Source of the DNA: Acidobacteriota bacterium
GTDB lineage: Bacteria > Acidobacteriota > Polarisedimenticolia > JACPZX01
Direction: 5' to 3'
NCBI GenBank assembly: GCA_016195325.1
Contig: JACPZX010000120.1
Coordinates: forward strand, 1-64,000
Length of the DNA stretch: 64,000 nt
Shown: piece after piece, positions 8,058 to 18,800 of the stretch
How positions within the stretch are numbered: position 1 is the stretch's first letter
How the letters are laid out: every line of letters starts with the position of its first letter
Translations under genes and position numbers: made by a program
Notes under the pieces: generated by a model
Told to the model about the DNA's origin: nothing
Databases searched by the model: none
What the model saw: only the letters and a program-made list of their open reading frames with translations

Positions 8058-10507
8058 GGGGCCTTCGGCGGCGCCTGCCGGCGCGAGGCCTCGGCCATCT
8101 CGACGAGGCGCCTCTCGACGCGCGCGTGGACCGTTCCGGGCGGGAAGCTCCCGTCCCTGCCGCGAACCCCCGCGGCGGTGCCCGTGAGGATCTCGATCCC
8201 CTCGTCGATCGTGGTGATGGGGTACACGTGGAACTTCCGCTTCCTCACGGCGTCGACGACCTCCTCGCGCAGCATCAGGTCCGCCACGTTGGCCCGGGGC
8301 ATGATGACCCCCTGCTGGCCCGTGAGCCCGCGCGCGCGACAGACCGCGAAGAAGCCTTCAATCTTGTGGTGGATGCCTCCGACCGGCTGGATGTTCCCCT
8401 TCTGATCGACGGAGCCCGTGACGGCGATCCCCTGGTCGATCGGCAGCCCGGAGAGCGCGGAGAGGAGGGCGTAGATCTCGGTGGACGACGCCGAGTCCCC
8501 GTCGATGCCGCCGTACGACTGCTCGAATGCCAGCGACGCGCTGAAGGTGACCGGGCGGCTCACTCCGAAGGTGTGGCGGAAGTAGCCGCCGATGATCAGC
8601 ACCCCCTTGTCGTGGGTGTTCCCCGACAGGTGCGCCTCGCGCTCGATGTTGATGATCCCGGTGTCCCCCGGCGCCGCCGACGCGGTGATGCGGGCCGGCA
8701 TGCCGTAAGCGTGGGCGCCCGTGTCCTGCACCGTGAGGCCGTTGACCTGGCCGACGCGCGCCCCCTTCACCTCGATCAGGAGCCTCCCCGTCGTGACCAT
8801 CTCGCGGACCTTTTCCTCCCACATGCCGCTGCGCCGGTCGGCCTCGTCCCGCGCCGTCCTGATGTGCCTCGCGGAGACCGTCGCCCCCCCTTCGCGCCGC
8901 CGCCAGTAGTCCGCCTCGCGCAGGAGGTCCGAGATCTCGCCGAACCGCGCGGTCAGCTTCCCCTGCCTTCCGGCCTGGCGCGCGCCGTACTCGGCGACGG
9001 CCGCGAGGGCGCCCGGCTCGAACGCGGCGAGCCCCTCGTCCTGGCACATCTTCCCGATGAAGGCCCCGTACTGGCGGAGGTTCTTCCTGTTGTTGTCCAT
9101 CTCGTAGTCGAAGTCGGCGAGGACCTTGAAGATCTTCCGGAAGTCGGTGTCGTACTGGTGCAGGAAGTGGTACGTGCGCGTGTCGCCGATGAGGATGACT
9201 TTCACGTTGACCGGAATGGGCTCCGGCGTGACGACGGAGACGGGGACCTGGAACGGCGTGTCCTCCTCGTGGATCTCGACGACGCGGTTCACCAGCGAGC
9301 GCTTCAGGTTCTGCCAGACGCCGCGCTGCTGGAAGACGTCCTCGGCGTTGAGCACGAGGTAGCCGCCGTCGGCGAGGAGAAACGAGCCCCCGCGGATCTT
9401 CCGGTAGTCGCTCGTCCAGTGCCCGGATCGGTCGACGTCGCGGTCGAAGTAGCCGAACAGGCGCCGGTACGTGGGGAGGTTCTCGATCACGACGGGGCAG
9501 TGCTCGCGCTCCGCGTTGTCGAGGAGGACGTTCACGTCGAGAAGCGAGAGGATGTCCTCCTTCGTCTCCGCGCCCTCCGCCGCCTGGACCGGGGGGACGG
9601 CGGGAGGGCGGAACAGGTCCATCTTCTCGGCGATGTGCTCGATGGCATCGGCCAGGTACGCCTCGATGGCCTTGTTCCCGTGCTTCTCGCCGATGGCCTT
9701 CGCCGGCTCCTCCAGCGTATTCTTGACCTGGTCGCGCTCGGCCGTCGCGATCGAAGACTCCATGTGCTGGAGGATCGTGCGGCTCGCGCGGGCCACCGAC
9801 TCGAGCTCGGTGTGGAGGGCGACGTAGCGCTTCTGGATGAGCCTGAACTGCGATTCGGTGAGCTTCTTCTCCGCCTGGAGCCGCTCGAGGTCGCCGACGG
9901 CGACCGCCTGCCCCGCGATCATGGGGAAGAGCTCGGGCCGGGAGATGGCCCCCTCGCGCACGCGCTTCAGCGCGAACCCCTCCTTCTCGACGCGGCGCTC
10001 GAACTTCTCGATGAGCCTGTCCCCCTCCTGCTCGTGCTTCTCGATGATCCGCTCGCGGCGCTTGTTGTGCTCCTCCGACTCGAGGAGGCGCGGGACGGCG
10101 TCGCCGACGTTTTTCCGGAACCGCTCGATGTCCTTGCGGAACTCGCGGCTCCGGCCGCGCGGGAGGACGACGAGGCTGGGGCGCTCGGGCTGCCGGAAGT
10201 TGTGGACGTAGGCGCGATCGAGCGGCAGGGGACAGGACGACTTGATGTTGTCGAGGATGCGCTTGACGGTGGAGGTTCGCCCGGTGCCCGTGATGCCGCA
10301 CACGAAGACGTTGTAGCCGGGGGAGTAGAGCTCAATCCCCATCTTCATGGCGCGGATCGCGCGCTCCTGGCCGATGATGCCGATGAGGCGGCTCTCGGAC
10401 TCGGGGACGTCGAGATCGTACTTGGACGGATCGCAGGTCCACCGGAGCTCCGCCGGAGTCAGCCTTCGGGGCTTGCGCGGTGCGGGGTGGTCGATGTCCT
10501 TGGGCAT
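8054..10507 (-). CDS. Lon-like ATP-dependent protease (AAA_32 / S16 type)
   Basis: 817 residues. The N-terminal region carries a P-loop 'GITGTGRTST' (about 73-82) in which the Walker A lysine is Arg, as in many AAA_32 proteins, then a long coiled-coil insertion (about 130-290) and the AAA core. The C-terminal S16 protease domain has the catalytic Ser in 'GGIDGDSASSTEIY' (near 674) and the Lys in 'VGGIHHKIEGFF' (near 713), a Ser-Lys dyad. It resembles E. coli YcbZ/LonH-type proteins rather than classical LonA, which has a LON substrate domain. Probably cytoplasmic protein quality control. ATG start at 10507. Confidence 0.9.
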   Translation of the reverse strand: MPKDIDHPAPRKPRRLTPAELRWTCDPSKYDLDVPESESRLIGIIGQERAIRAMKMGIELYSPGYNVFVCGITGTGRTSTVKRILDNIKSSCPLPLDRAYVHNFRQPERPSLVVLPRGRSREFRKDIERFRKNVGDAVPRLLESEEHNKRRERIIEKHEQEGDRLIEKFERRVEKEGFALKRVREGAISRPELFPMIAGQAVAVGDLERLQAEKKLTESQFRLIQKRYVALHTELESVARASRTILQHMESSIATAERDQVKNTLEEPAKAIGEKHGNKAIEAYLADAIEHIAEKMDLFRPPAVPPVQAAEGAETKEDILSLLDVNVLLDNAEREHCPVVIENLPTYRRLFGYFDRDVDRSGHWTSDYRKIRGGSFLLADGGYLVLNAEDVFQQRGVWQNLKRSLVNRVVEIHEEDTPFQVPVSVVTPEPIPVNVKVILIGDTRTYHFLHQYDTDFRKIFKVLADFDYEMDNNRKNLRQYGAFIGKMCQDEGLAAFEPGALAAVAEYGARQAGRQGKLTARFGEISDLLREADYWRRREGGATVSARHIRTARDEADRRSGMWEEKVREMVTTGRLLIEVKGARVGQVNGLTVQDTGAHAYGMPARITASAAPGDTGIINIEREAHLSGNTHDKGVLIIGGYFRHTFGVSRPVTFSASLAFEQSYGGIDGDSASSTEIYALLSALSGLPIDQGIAVTGSVDQKGNIQPVGGIHHKIEGFFAVCRARGLTGQQGVIMPRANVADLMLREEVVDAVRKRKFHVYPITTIDEGIEILTGTAAGVRGRDGSFPPGTVHARVERRLVEMAEASRRQAPPKAP

Positions 10508-10612
10508 GTCGCCTCGTCTCCCGGAAAAAGGGCGCCAGTATAGCCCACGCGCGGCGGACGCCCGTCTCGGAGGCTGCTAAGATGGCGCCTCGCCGAAAAG
10601 GAGATCGAGCCG

Positions 10613-12094
10613 ATGCCCGCCCGCCCCGTGAGAGTGCGCTTCGCCCCTTCTCCGACCGGCTTCCTCCACGTCGGCGGGGCGCGCACGGCCCTCTTCAACT
10701 GGCTCTACGCGCGGAAGGAGGGGGGGACGTTCGTCCTCAGGATCGAGGACACCGACCTCGCGCGCTCCTCCGACGAGATGACGCAGGCGATCCTCGACGG
10801 CCTCTCGTGGCTCGGCCTCGCGTGGGACGAGGGGCCGTTCCTCCAGTCCCTCGGGCGGGCGGACCATGTGGCCAGGGCGCGCCGCCTCGTGGCCGCGGGG
10901 AAAGCCTATGCCTGCTGGTGCGATCCGGCGACGCTCGACGCGAAGCGCAAGGAGGCCGAAGGGCGGGGCCAGGCCTTCAAGTACGACCGCACGTGCGCCC
11001 GCCTCGACGCGGCGGAGCGCGCCCGGCACGAATCATCGGGGAGCCTTTCGTGCGTGCGGCTGATGGTCCCGGAGGGGACGACGGCCTACGACGATCTGGT
11101 GCACGGCCCGGTCTCGTTCGAGAACACCGACATCGAGGACCTGGTGCTCCTGCGCTCGGACGGCTCGCCGACGTACAACCTCTCGTGCGTCGCTGACGAC
11201 GTCGACATGAAGATCACGCACGTAATCCGCGGCGACGATCACATCTCGAACACGCCGAAGCAGATCCTGCTGTACCGCGCTCTCGGCCTCGAAGAGCCCC
11301 GGTTCGGTCACCTCCCCCTGATCCTCGGCGACGACAAGAAGCGCCTGAGCAAGCGCCACGGAGCGGTGAGCGTCACCGAGTACCGGCGCATGGGGTATCT
11401 TCCCGAGGTCCTCTTCAACTTCCTCGCGCTCCTCGGCTGGTCCCCGGGAGGCGACCGCGAGATCATGACGCGCGACGAGATGGTGTCCCTCTTCTCGTTC
11501 GAGGGGGTGAACCCGCGGAGCGCGGTGTTCGATCACGACAAGCTCGACTGGATGAACGGGCAGTACCTGTCGCGCCTCCCCGGCGAGGCGATCTTCGCCG
11601 ACGTGAAGGAAGGGCTCGTGGCGGTCGGGCTGTGGCGCGCGGAGCTGGAAGCGGGAAATCGGGAGTGGATGATCCGGCTCATCGAGACGCTCAAGACGCG
11701 CAGCCGTAAGGTGAGCGAGGTCGTCGTCGCCGCGAGGCCTTTCCTGACCGAGGATTTTTCCTACGACGACGAGGCAGCGCGCAAGCACTTCGGCGCCGCG
11801 GAGGCCGCGGATCGCCTCGACGCCATGGCGGGGGCGCTGGGCGCCGTCGCGCCGTGGGGCGAGGCGTCCCTCGAGGCGTCGCTTCGGGCCTTAGGCGAGA
11901 AGATGGGGGTGGCGGCCGCGAAGCTGATCCATCCGGCGCGCGTCGCGCTCACGGGGAGCGCCGTCAGCCCCGGCATTTTCGAGGTGATGGCCCTCATGGG
12001 CCGGGATGGAACGGTCGCGCGTTTGAAGCGGGCCGCGGCGTTCGTTCGAGAGCACGGGCTCAGTCCCGGGGGAGCGCCTTCGCGGCCTCGATGA
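10613..12094 (+). CDS. gltX: Glutamyl-tRNA synthetase
   Basis: 493 residues, normal for bacterial GluRS. The HIGH-type signature is 'APSPTGFLHVGGARTALFN' (residues 11-29) and the KMSKS-type loop is 'DDKKRLSKRHG' (about 240-250). A zinc-binding set C-x-C ... Y-x3-C is visible in 'ACWCDPATL' and 'FKYDRTC', like E. coli GluRS. It charges tRNA-Glu (whether it also charges tRNA-Gln cannot be decided here). The ATG at 10613 is preceded by a strong Shine-Dalgarno AAGGAGAT (10598-10605). The 3' end overlaps the convergent anti-sigma gene by 35 bp. Confidence 0.97.
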   Translation: MPARPVRVRFAPSPTGFLHVGGARTALFNWLYARKEGGTFVLRIEDTDLARSSDEMTQAILDGLSWLGLAWDEGPFLQSLGRADHVARARRLVAAGKAYACWCDPATLDAKRKEAEGRGQAFKYDRTCARLDAAERARHESSGSLSCVRLMVPEGTTAYDDLVHGPVSFENTDIEDLVLLRSDGSPTYNLSCVADDVDMKITHVIRGDDHISNTPKQILLYRALGLEEPRFGHLPLILGDDKKRLSKRHGAVSVTEYRRMGYLPEVLFNFLALLGWSPGGDREIMTRDEMVSLFSFEGVNPRSAVFDHDKLDWMNGQYLSRLPGEAIFADVKEGLVAVGLWRAELEAGNREWMIRLIETLKTRSRKVSEVVVAARPFLTEDFSYDDEAARKHFGAAEAADRLDAMAGALGAVAPWGEASLEASLRALGEKMGVAAAKLIHPARVALTGSAVSPGIFEVMALMGRDGTVARLKRAAAFVREHGLSPGGAPSRPR

Positions 12095-12314
12095 AACGGC
12101 GTTTCATCGACGCCCTGTCATCCGCGTGCGCCGCGTCGGACAGGGGTATCACCGTCGCATCGCGGCAAAACGCGACCGTCCGCTGCAGCGTGTTCAGGAA
12201 TGCTAGGCACGGAGCGCATCTCTCGACGTGCGTTTCGATCTCGTCCGCTTCATCGGGGATGAGCTCGTCGTCGAGGTAGCCGGACAGCGACTCGAAGACT
12301 TCCTTGCAGGTCAT
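12060..12314 (-). CDS. Soluble zinc-finger anti-sigma factor
   Basis: 84 residues with the H-x3-C-x2-C motif 'HVERCAPCLAFL' (about residues 29-40) of ZAS-type anti-sigma factors, and no membrane segment, so it should be cytosolic. It would bind and silence the ECF sigma factor encoded just upstream, whose stop overlaps this ATG (ATGA at 12311-12314). The zinc-thiol centre of such proteins can sense oxidants; whether this one does is inference. The C-terminal 'SMKRRFIEAAKALPRD' lies over the end of gltX on the other strand. Confidence 0.88.
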   Translation of the reverse strand: MTCKEVFESLSGYLDDELIPDEADEIETHVERCAPCLAFLNTLQRTVAFCRDATVIPLSDAAHADDRASMKRRFIEAAKALPRD

Positions 12315-12919
12315 GAGACCCTCACGCTTCCTCGATTCTCCGTGAGGCGCCGCGTCAATTCCTTGCGGACGAAGAGTCTCGAGCGATGCAGTCTGAATTT
12401 CACCGTCGACTCCTGGATCTGAAGGATGTCCGAGACGTCGTGCTCCGAGATCTCCTCCATGTCGCGCAGCACGAGCACGAGGCGGTAGTGGGACGGCAGC
12501 GCGGCGACCGCCTCCTTGAGGAGGAGCTTCTCCTCCTGCCGCCTGATCTCCTCGTCGGGATCGAGAGACCAGTCGTGGATCGGGGAGGTGACGCCCGCGC
12601 GCCTCTCCGGGGTGAGCGCCTCGATCGGGATCTCCTTTCCGTCAGCGGGCTCCCGCGCGAGGATGGCCGCGGACGCGACGCGGTAGAGCCAGCGGGGGAG
12701 GGCCTTCGCGTGCTTGATGTCCTTGACCGACCTGACCGCCTGGACGAGCGTCTCGTGCAGGATGTCTCGCGCGTCCTCGCTTCGCCGGCTGGCCTTCAGG
12801 CCGAATCCGTGAATCCGATCGGCGAAGTGATCGAAGAGCGCCTCGGCGGAGGCGGGGTCTCCGCGGCGCAGCCCTTCGAGGATCTCCTCGTCGGTCCGGT
12901 AGCTGTGAGTGTGCGACAT
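12311..12919 (-). CDS. ECF-type RNA polymerase sigma factor
   Basis: 202 residues from the ATG at 12919. Region 2 covers about residues 12-90 ('FDHFADRIHGFGLKASRRSE', 'DILHETLVQAVRSV') and region 4 about 140-195, with the helix-turn-helix 'ISEHDVSDILQIQESTVKFR'. It redirects RNA polymerase to a small regulon. The anti-sigma gene follows with a 4-bp overlap, the standard ECF arrangement. A sigma70-like promoter and a 17-bp palindrome lie upstream (see those entries). The ECF group and signal are not identifiable by eye. The frame remains open upstream, but family similarity begins at this ATG. Confidence 0.92.
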   Translation of the reverse strand: MSHTHSYRTDEEILEGLRRGDPASAEALFDHFADRIHGFGLKASRRSEDARDILHETLVQAVRSVKDIKHAKALPRWLYRVASAAILAREPADGKEIPIEALTPERRAGVTSPIHDWSLDPDEEIRRQEEKLLLKEAVAALPSHYRLVLVLRDMEEISEHDVSDILQIQESTVKFRLHRSRLFVRKELTRRLTENRGSVRVS

Positions 12920-12948
12920 GGGTGTGTCGGGTCCCGTCAGGAGCCGCC

Positions 12949-12978
12949 ATTCTAAGGACATCGGCACGCTTTGAGCAA
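12949..12978 (-). promoter_or_regulatory. Sigma70-like promoter of the ECF sigma/anti-sigma operon
   Basis: On the minus strand, TTGCTC (12973-12978) and TAGAAT (12949-12954, 5 of 6 matches to TATAAT) are separated by 18 bases and sit about 30 bases before the sigma-factor ATG at 12919. The -35 matches only 3 of 6. This is a consensus reading by eye, not a mapped start site. Confidence 0.45.
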
Positions 12979-12982
12979 GCGT
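12966..12982. promoter_or_regulatory. 17-bp perfect inverted repeat overlapping the -35 region
   Basis: ACGCTT-TGAGC-AAGCGT: two perfect 6-base arms around a 5-base centre, lying over the -35 hexamer of the sigma-factor promoter and between two divergent genes. The position is right for an operator, but a random 6-bp inverted repeat in a GC-rich region is possible. Confidence 0.35.
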
Positions 12983-13007
12983 CGGCTCGCCCCCCCCGGG
13001 AGGCCTG

Positions 13008-13016
13008 TGATACGAT
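13008..13016 (+). promoter_or_regulatory. Possible extended -10 element before the PASTA gene
   Basis: TGATACGAT fits the extended -10 form TGnTAnnAT and lies 24 bases before the GTG at 13041. No convincing -35 hexamer stands at the right distance, which is tolerated for extended -10 promoters. Weak evidence. Confidence 0.3.
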
Positions 13017-13040
13017 GCCCGCCGTCGACCACCACCGGGA

Positions 13041-13792
13041 GTGAAGAAGCTGGCCGGAAACCGAAAGCGGGCGACCCGCCTCGCCGTCGTCGCCGTGAAG
13101 ATCGTCGCGGCGGGGATCGCGTTCATGGCCATCTTCCTGACGAGCGGATACCTGACGATGCGCCTGGCCCTCATGAGCAGCGGCGTCACGGTCCCGGACG
13201 TGACGGGGCTGACGGCCACGGCGGCCTCGGCGAGCCTCCTCAAGGAGCAGCTCTTCCTCGAGACGACGACCCAGCGCCACGACGATCGCCTCGAGAGCGG
13301 CCGTGTCCTGGCGCAGGAACCCCCGGCGGGATCCAAGATCAAGAAGTACAGGAAGGTGAAGGTGGTGATGAGCCTCGGACCGCGGGTCTTCAAGGTGCCG
13401 GACGTGCGGGGGCAGTCGCTGCGGGCCGCCCGGCTCGCGATCGAGTCGGAAGGGCTCCCCGCCGGCCGCGTCGCCTACGCGAGCGCGCCTCTGGTCGACT
13501 CGGGCGTCGTCGTCTCGCAGGATCCCCTGCCCTCGGGGGAGAACCTCGGGGAATCGGGGGTGAGCCTCCTCGTCAGCAAGGGGCCGAGAGAGCCGGTCTA
13601 CGTCATGCCTCTTCTCGTGGGCCTCGAGTCGGCCTCGGTGCAGCCCGGCCTGCGCGCGCGCGGTCTCAAGATCGGCGTCGTGCGGCGCGAGAGGACGTCG
13701 GGGGCGACGGCCGGAACGATTGTGAAACAGTATCCCGAGGCCGGGTACCCGGTGGCGGCGGGCGACGCCATCAGCCTCGTCATCGGCCAGTG

Positions 13793-13793
<1 letters not shown>
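13041..13793 (+). CDS. Membrane-anchored PASTA-domain protein (three PASTA repeats)
   Basis: 250 residues. An N-terminal basic stretch and one transmembrane helix (about 14-38) are followed by three PASTA domains: '[19 protein letters not shown]', '[19 protein letters not shown]' and '[19 protein letters not shown]'. PASTA domains bind peptidoglycan fragments or other cell-wall ligands; here they face the periplasm with no kinase or penicillin-binding domain attached. GTG start at 13041. Its stop overlaps the rpe ATG by one base, and rpe, a thioesterase and a BamD-like lipoprotein gene follow in one coupled run. Exact role unknown. Confidence 0.85.
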
Positions 13794-14478
<685 letters not shown>

Positions 14479-14482
<4 letters not shown>

Positions 14483-14934
14483 AGGCGCACTCCCCGGAGC
14501 GCGCGGGCCCGAAGGCGGCGCCTGACGGCGCCGGAAGGACCCGCCTGCGTGTCCGATATCCCGAGATCGATTCCATGGGGGTCGCCCATCACACCCACTA
14601 CCTGACCTGGTTCGAGGTGGGGCGGACCGAGCTCATGCGCGAACGCGGAAGGAGCTACGCCGAGATGGAGCGGGACGGGATCTTCATGCCCGTGGTGGAG
14701 GCCGCGTGCCGCTACCTCTCGTCCGCCCGCTACGACGACGAGATCGAGATCGAGACGCGCCTCGTCGAGGCGAGCCGCGTCAGGGTCGAGTTCAATTACG
14801 TCGTCTCCCGCCCGGCGGACGGGAAGGTGCTCGCCGAGGGGCGCACCGTGCACGTCGCGACCGACGCCGGCGGCGCTCCACGGCGCATGTCGCAGGATCA
14901 GCTCGACGCCCTCTGCGGGTCGGCGACGCGATGA
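14479..14934 (+). CDS. Acyl-CoA thioesterase, 4HBT hotdog (YbgC-like), apparent CTG start
   Basis: 151 residues if translation begins at the CTG at 14479. The conserved 4HBT opening '[20 protein letters not shown]' contains the catalytic Asp of YbgC-type thioesterases (Asp of 'EIDSMG'). The first ATG in frame is 14575, two codons after that Asp, so an ATG start would delete the active site. No ATG, GTG or TTG occurs in frame upstream until a stop. CTG at 14479 overlaps the rpe stop as CTGA and has GGAAGGGG (14464-14471) 7 bases before it; CTG at 14545 (GGAAGG 6 bases before) is the alternative. Substrate unknown. The 3' end overlaps the next gene by 4 bp. Confidence 0.8.
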
Positions 14935-15818
14935 GCGCCGGGAGGCTCCTCCGCGCCCCGCGCGTCGCGTTCGCCCTCGCGCTCGTCGCGTCGGCGCTCC
15001 TCGCCCCCGGATGCGGCCGCAAGAACCTCGACAAGGTCCCGAAGGATCGCGACGCCTCCCTGACGCCGCAGCAGCTCTACGAGAAGGGGACGGAGCTCAG
15101 CCGGCGGGGGCACTACTACAGGGCGCGACAGATCCTCGAGAAGGTCCTCTCCCGCGCCAACGTGGGCCCGGAGATCCTCGGGAACACGAACCTGGCGGTC
15201 GCCGACGCCTACTACTACGACGGCGGCATCATCAACGTCGCCGAGGCCCTCAGCCGGTACACGTCGTTTCTCACCTTCTACCCGACTCACGCGCGGGCCG
15301 ACTACGCGCAGTACCAGCTCGGCCTCTCGTATCTCAGGCAGGCCCTCACCCCCGACAAGGATCAGGCGACGACGCGGCAGGCGCTCGACGCCTTCAGGAA
15401 GGTGGAGACGGGGTTCCCGGCGAGTCCCTTCGTGGCGCTCGCACGCGAGAAGGCCGACGTCTGCCGGCAGCGACTCGCCGATGCCGACGTCCGCGTCGGG
15501 ATGTTCTACGCGAAGCGCAAGGCCTACGAGGGGGCGGTGAGCCGCTTCCGCTCGGTCCTTCAGGAGTTCCCGAAGTACCCGCATGCGGATCAGGTCACCT
15601 TCCTGCTCGCGGAGGCGCTGCGGGGGGCGCGCAAGGAGGAGGAGGCGCGGCTCTACTTCCAGAAAGTGATCGACGCGTACCCGAAGAGCCGCTACCGGGC
15701 CCAGGCGGTCGGCGCGCTCGCGAAGCGCGATTCGGGGGAGAAGACCGCGGAGACGCCGCGCGAGAAGAAGTCCTCGAGCGTGGAGACTGATCGCCCGGTC
15801 GCCTCGGGCGGCTCCTAG
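14931..15818 (+). CDS. BamD-like outer-membrane-assembly lipoprotein (TPR)
   Basis: 295 residues with a lipoprotein signal ending in 'ALLAPGC' (Cys about 28) and TPR-like helices: 'LTPQQLYEKGTELSRRGHYY', 'YTSFLTFYPTHARADYAQYQ' and 'RSVLQEFPKYPHADQVTFLL'. This is the BamD/ComL pattern; BamD is the essential TPR lipoprotein of the BAM complex that inserts outer-membrane proteins. The C-terminal 30 residues are charged and probably disordered. ATG at 14931 overlaps the thioesterase stop (ATGA). A general periplasmic TPR lipoprotein of the YbgF/CpoB kind is the alternative. Confidence 0.78.
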   Translation: MSAGRLLRAPRVAFALALVASALLAPGCGRKNLDKVPKDRDASLTPQQLYEKGTELSRRGHYYRARQILEKVLSRANVGPEILGNTNLAVADAYYYDGGIINVAEALSRYTSFLTFYPTHARADYAQYQLGLSYLRQALTPDKDQATTRQALDAFRKVETGFPASPFVALAREKADVCRQRLADADVRVGMFYAKRKAYEGAVSRFRSVLQEFPKYPHADQVTFLLAEALRGARKEEEARLYFQKVIDAYPKSRYRAQAVGALAKRDSGEKTAETPREKKSSSVETDRPVASGGS

Positions 15819-15827
15819 CTCCGGCCG

Positions 15828-18800
15828 TCAGGCCCTGGCCGGGACCCTCATCCCCGCCTCGAGAGCTTCCGCCAGCCCCCCCATCGTCAGGAACCGCTTC
15901 TCGCGATCCTTCTCGAGGGCCTTCAGAATCGCGGCGCCAAGCCAGGAGGGGAGCTGGGCGTTCAGCTCCACCGGAGGGCGGGGAGTCTCCTGGAGGTGCC
16001 TGTAGGCGATTCCCGTCGCCGTGTCGCCGACGAAGGGCTCCCGGCCGGTGAAGACGAAGTACATCACCACGCCGAGCGAGTAGATGTCGGTCCGGGCGTC
16101 GAGGGGAAGCGCCTGCACCTGCTCGGGCGACATGTACTTCGGCGAGCCCATCACGAACCCCGTGGTCGTGAGATCCCCCTCGCCCCCCCCCGCCGCGCGC
16201 GATGCCGAAGTCGAGGATCTTCGGCGTGCGCCCGTCCTTGAGCAGGATGTTCTGCGGCTTGATGTCGCGGTGGATGATGCCCAAGCCGTGCGCCGCCTCG
16301 AGGCCCCTCGCGACGTCGATCATCATCTTCACCGTCGCGAGCACGTCGAGGCTCGGCTGGAGCCTCCGCCACTGCTCGAGGTTCACGCCGTCGATGTACT
16401 CCATCGTGATGTACTTGTGCTCGCGCCACGTCCCCATGTCGTAGACCTTCACCACGTTGGGATGCGCGATGCGCCGCGTGAGCTTGATCTCCCGGAGGAA
16501 CCGCTCGGCCTGCTTCCCCTCGGCGTCGATGCCGCGCAGGACCTTGATGGCGACCGTCTCGTCGAGATCGCGATCCACCGCCTGGTAGACGCGCCCCATC
16601 CCGCCGATCCCCAGCTCGCGCACGATCTCGTAGCGATCGGCGACGACGACGCCCGGGATGATCCCCGAGGCCTTCAGATCGTCCACGAGGAGGGCCGCGC
16701 TCCGGTAGCGCCGGGAGGGATCCTTCTCGAGGCACTTCGAGATGATCTTCTTCAGGAAGGCCGGCACGATCCGATCGACCTTCTGGGGAAACGTCGGCGG
16801 CGTGTTCAGGTGATCGAAGTACGCGGTCTCGGAGGGGAAGGGGGGCTCGCCCATCAGCATCTCGTACAGGACGACGCCCAGCGTGTAGAGATCGCTGCGG
16901 GCGTCGACGCGCTCGCCGCGGATCTGCTCGGGGGGGGCGTAGCAGAGGCCGACCCCTCCCTGCGAGATCGTGTCCGAGAGGCGGGCCTTCAGCCCGAAAT
17001 CGCCGAGCCGGATCGTGTCGTCCGGGCACAGGAAGAGGTTCTCGGGCCGGATGTCCCGGTGCAGCCGCCCCTTGCGGTGCGCGTACGAGAGAGCCTCCGC
17101 GAGCTGCTGCGCGTACGAGAGGATCTTCCCCGGCTCGATCCGGATCTTCTCCTTGAGCACCGCCCGGAGCGATCTCCCGTCGGCGAGATCCATGATGATG
17201 TAGCGCCCCTCGGCCGCCTCGAAGGCGCCGAAGACGGTGACGATCCCCGGGTGCGCGAGGTCCGTGGCCCGCATCGCCTCCTGGAGGAAGCGCCGGTAGA
17301 TGTCGGGCTGGCCGGTCGAGGGGGGGAACCGCTTCACGGCGACGCGGCGCTGGAGCGCCCGATCGTACGCCTCGAGGACCTCGCCGTAGCTCCCGCGGCC
17401 GAGCTCGCGCACGAAATCGAGGCGCGTCGAGATCGACGCGGGGGTCGCCTGGGCGCCGGGCGCCGTCGGGCTGCCGGGGGCCATGAGCGTGCCGGGGAGC
17501 GGCGTCGCCCGCGCCGGAGGTCGCGGCCCGGCCGCCCCCGCGCCCCCCTCGGGGCGCGCCATCGAGAGCTTCGCCTCCGCGGCCGTCGGTTTTTGCGCGG
17601 CGAGCTGCTGCGCGAGCCGCTTGAGCCTGTCGGCGACGTCGGCGTGGTGGTAGTCGATGCTGAGAACCTGCTCGTACGCGCGCCGGGCCTCCGCGCTCCG
17701 GCCCATCTGCTCGAAGGCGACGCCGAGGTGGTAGAGGCACCGGGCGCGGTCGGACTCGTCGGTCGTGAGCTTCAGCGCGGCGTCGAGCTTCTCCACCGCC
17801 AGCGAGTGAAGCCCCTGCTTCGAGAAGAGCGAGCCGAGAAGGAAGCAGGCGCGGCCGTGCTCCGGGTCCTCCTTCTTGACCTGCTGGAGTATCCGGATCG
17901 CCTCGCTCTCCTCGCCGCGGCTGAGGTACAGCTCGGCCGCGGCCGTCGGTTTCCCCGCGAGGCCGAGGACGCGCGCGGCGTCGGCCGGCATCCCCGCCGT
18001 CTGGAACCCGCGGGCCGCGTTGAGGTACTCCTTCCCGCGCTCGTAGCTCTGCGCGGCGTCGCGGTGGCGCCCGATCCCCGCGTACAGGTCCGCGGCGCGG
18101 ATGTGCTCTCCCTCCGACGAGAAGAGCTCGGCGGCGCGCTGGAGATCGCCGGCGCTCTCGAAGCATTCGGCCGCCTTGAAGGCGAGGTTCTCCTTGAGAA
18201 ACGTCTCCGCCGCGCGCGCGAACTGGCCGGAGCGCAGGAGAAGCTCCCCGAGGAGCTTCCCCTCGATCTTCGCCGACGGATCCTCCTCGACGATGCGCAA
18301 GGCCTCCGAGAAGTTCTCGAGGCGCACCAGCAGCTCGGCCGCGCGCTCGGTGCGCCCCGCCTTCCGGTACGCGTCGACCGCCTGCTCGTAGAGCCCGGCC
18401 TCCTCGAGGCGCGGGGCGGCCTTGTCGAATTTTCCGGCCTTGTAGTAGAGGATGCCGGAGAACCTCGCGTAGCGCGCGCGGCGCTTGCGCGTCTCCTCGA
18501 GGGCGAAGACCCCGCTCGCCGGGGAGTCCGCGGCCCCCGAGCTCGTCAGCAGCGTCTCGTAGAGCGACGCGGCCTTCGTGCTGTCGCCCGACTGCGCGTA
18601 GAGGTACGCCGATTTCTCGAGCTGGCCTCCCATCTCGTAGAAGACGGCGGCCGACCCGAGGCTCCCCATCTTCTCCTCGAGATCGGCGGCCTTCAAGTAC
18701 TGCCCGCCGCGCTCGTACATGAGCGACGCCTTCTTCCGCTGTCCCGCGCGGATGTACATCTCCGCCGCCTGGACGAAGTCGCCTCCCGACGCGAAGTAGC

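Noticed and set aside
8126-10543. An 805-codon plus-strand frame opposite the Lon-like protease
   Set aside because: Antisense shadow; the minus strand carries the intact P-loop and Ser-Lys protease motifs.
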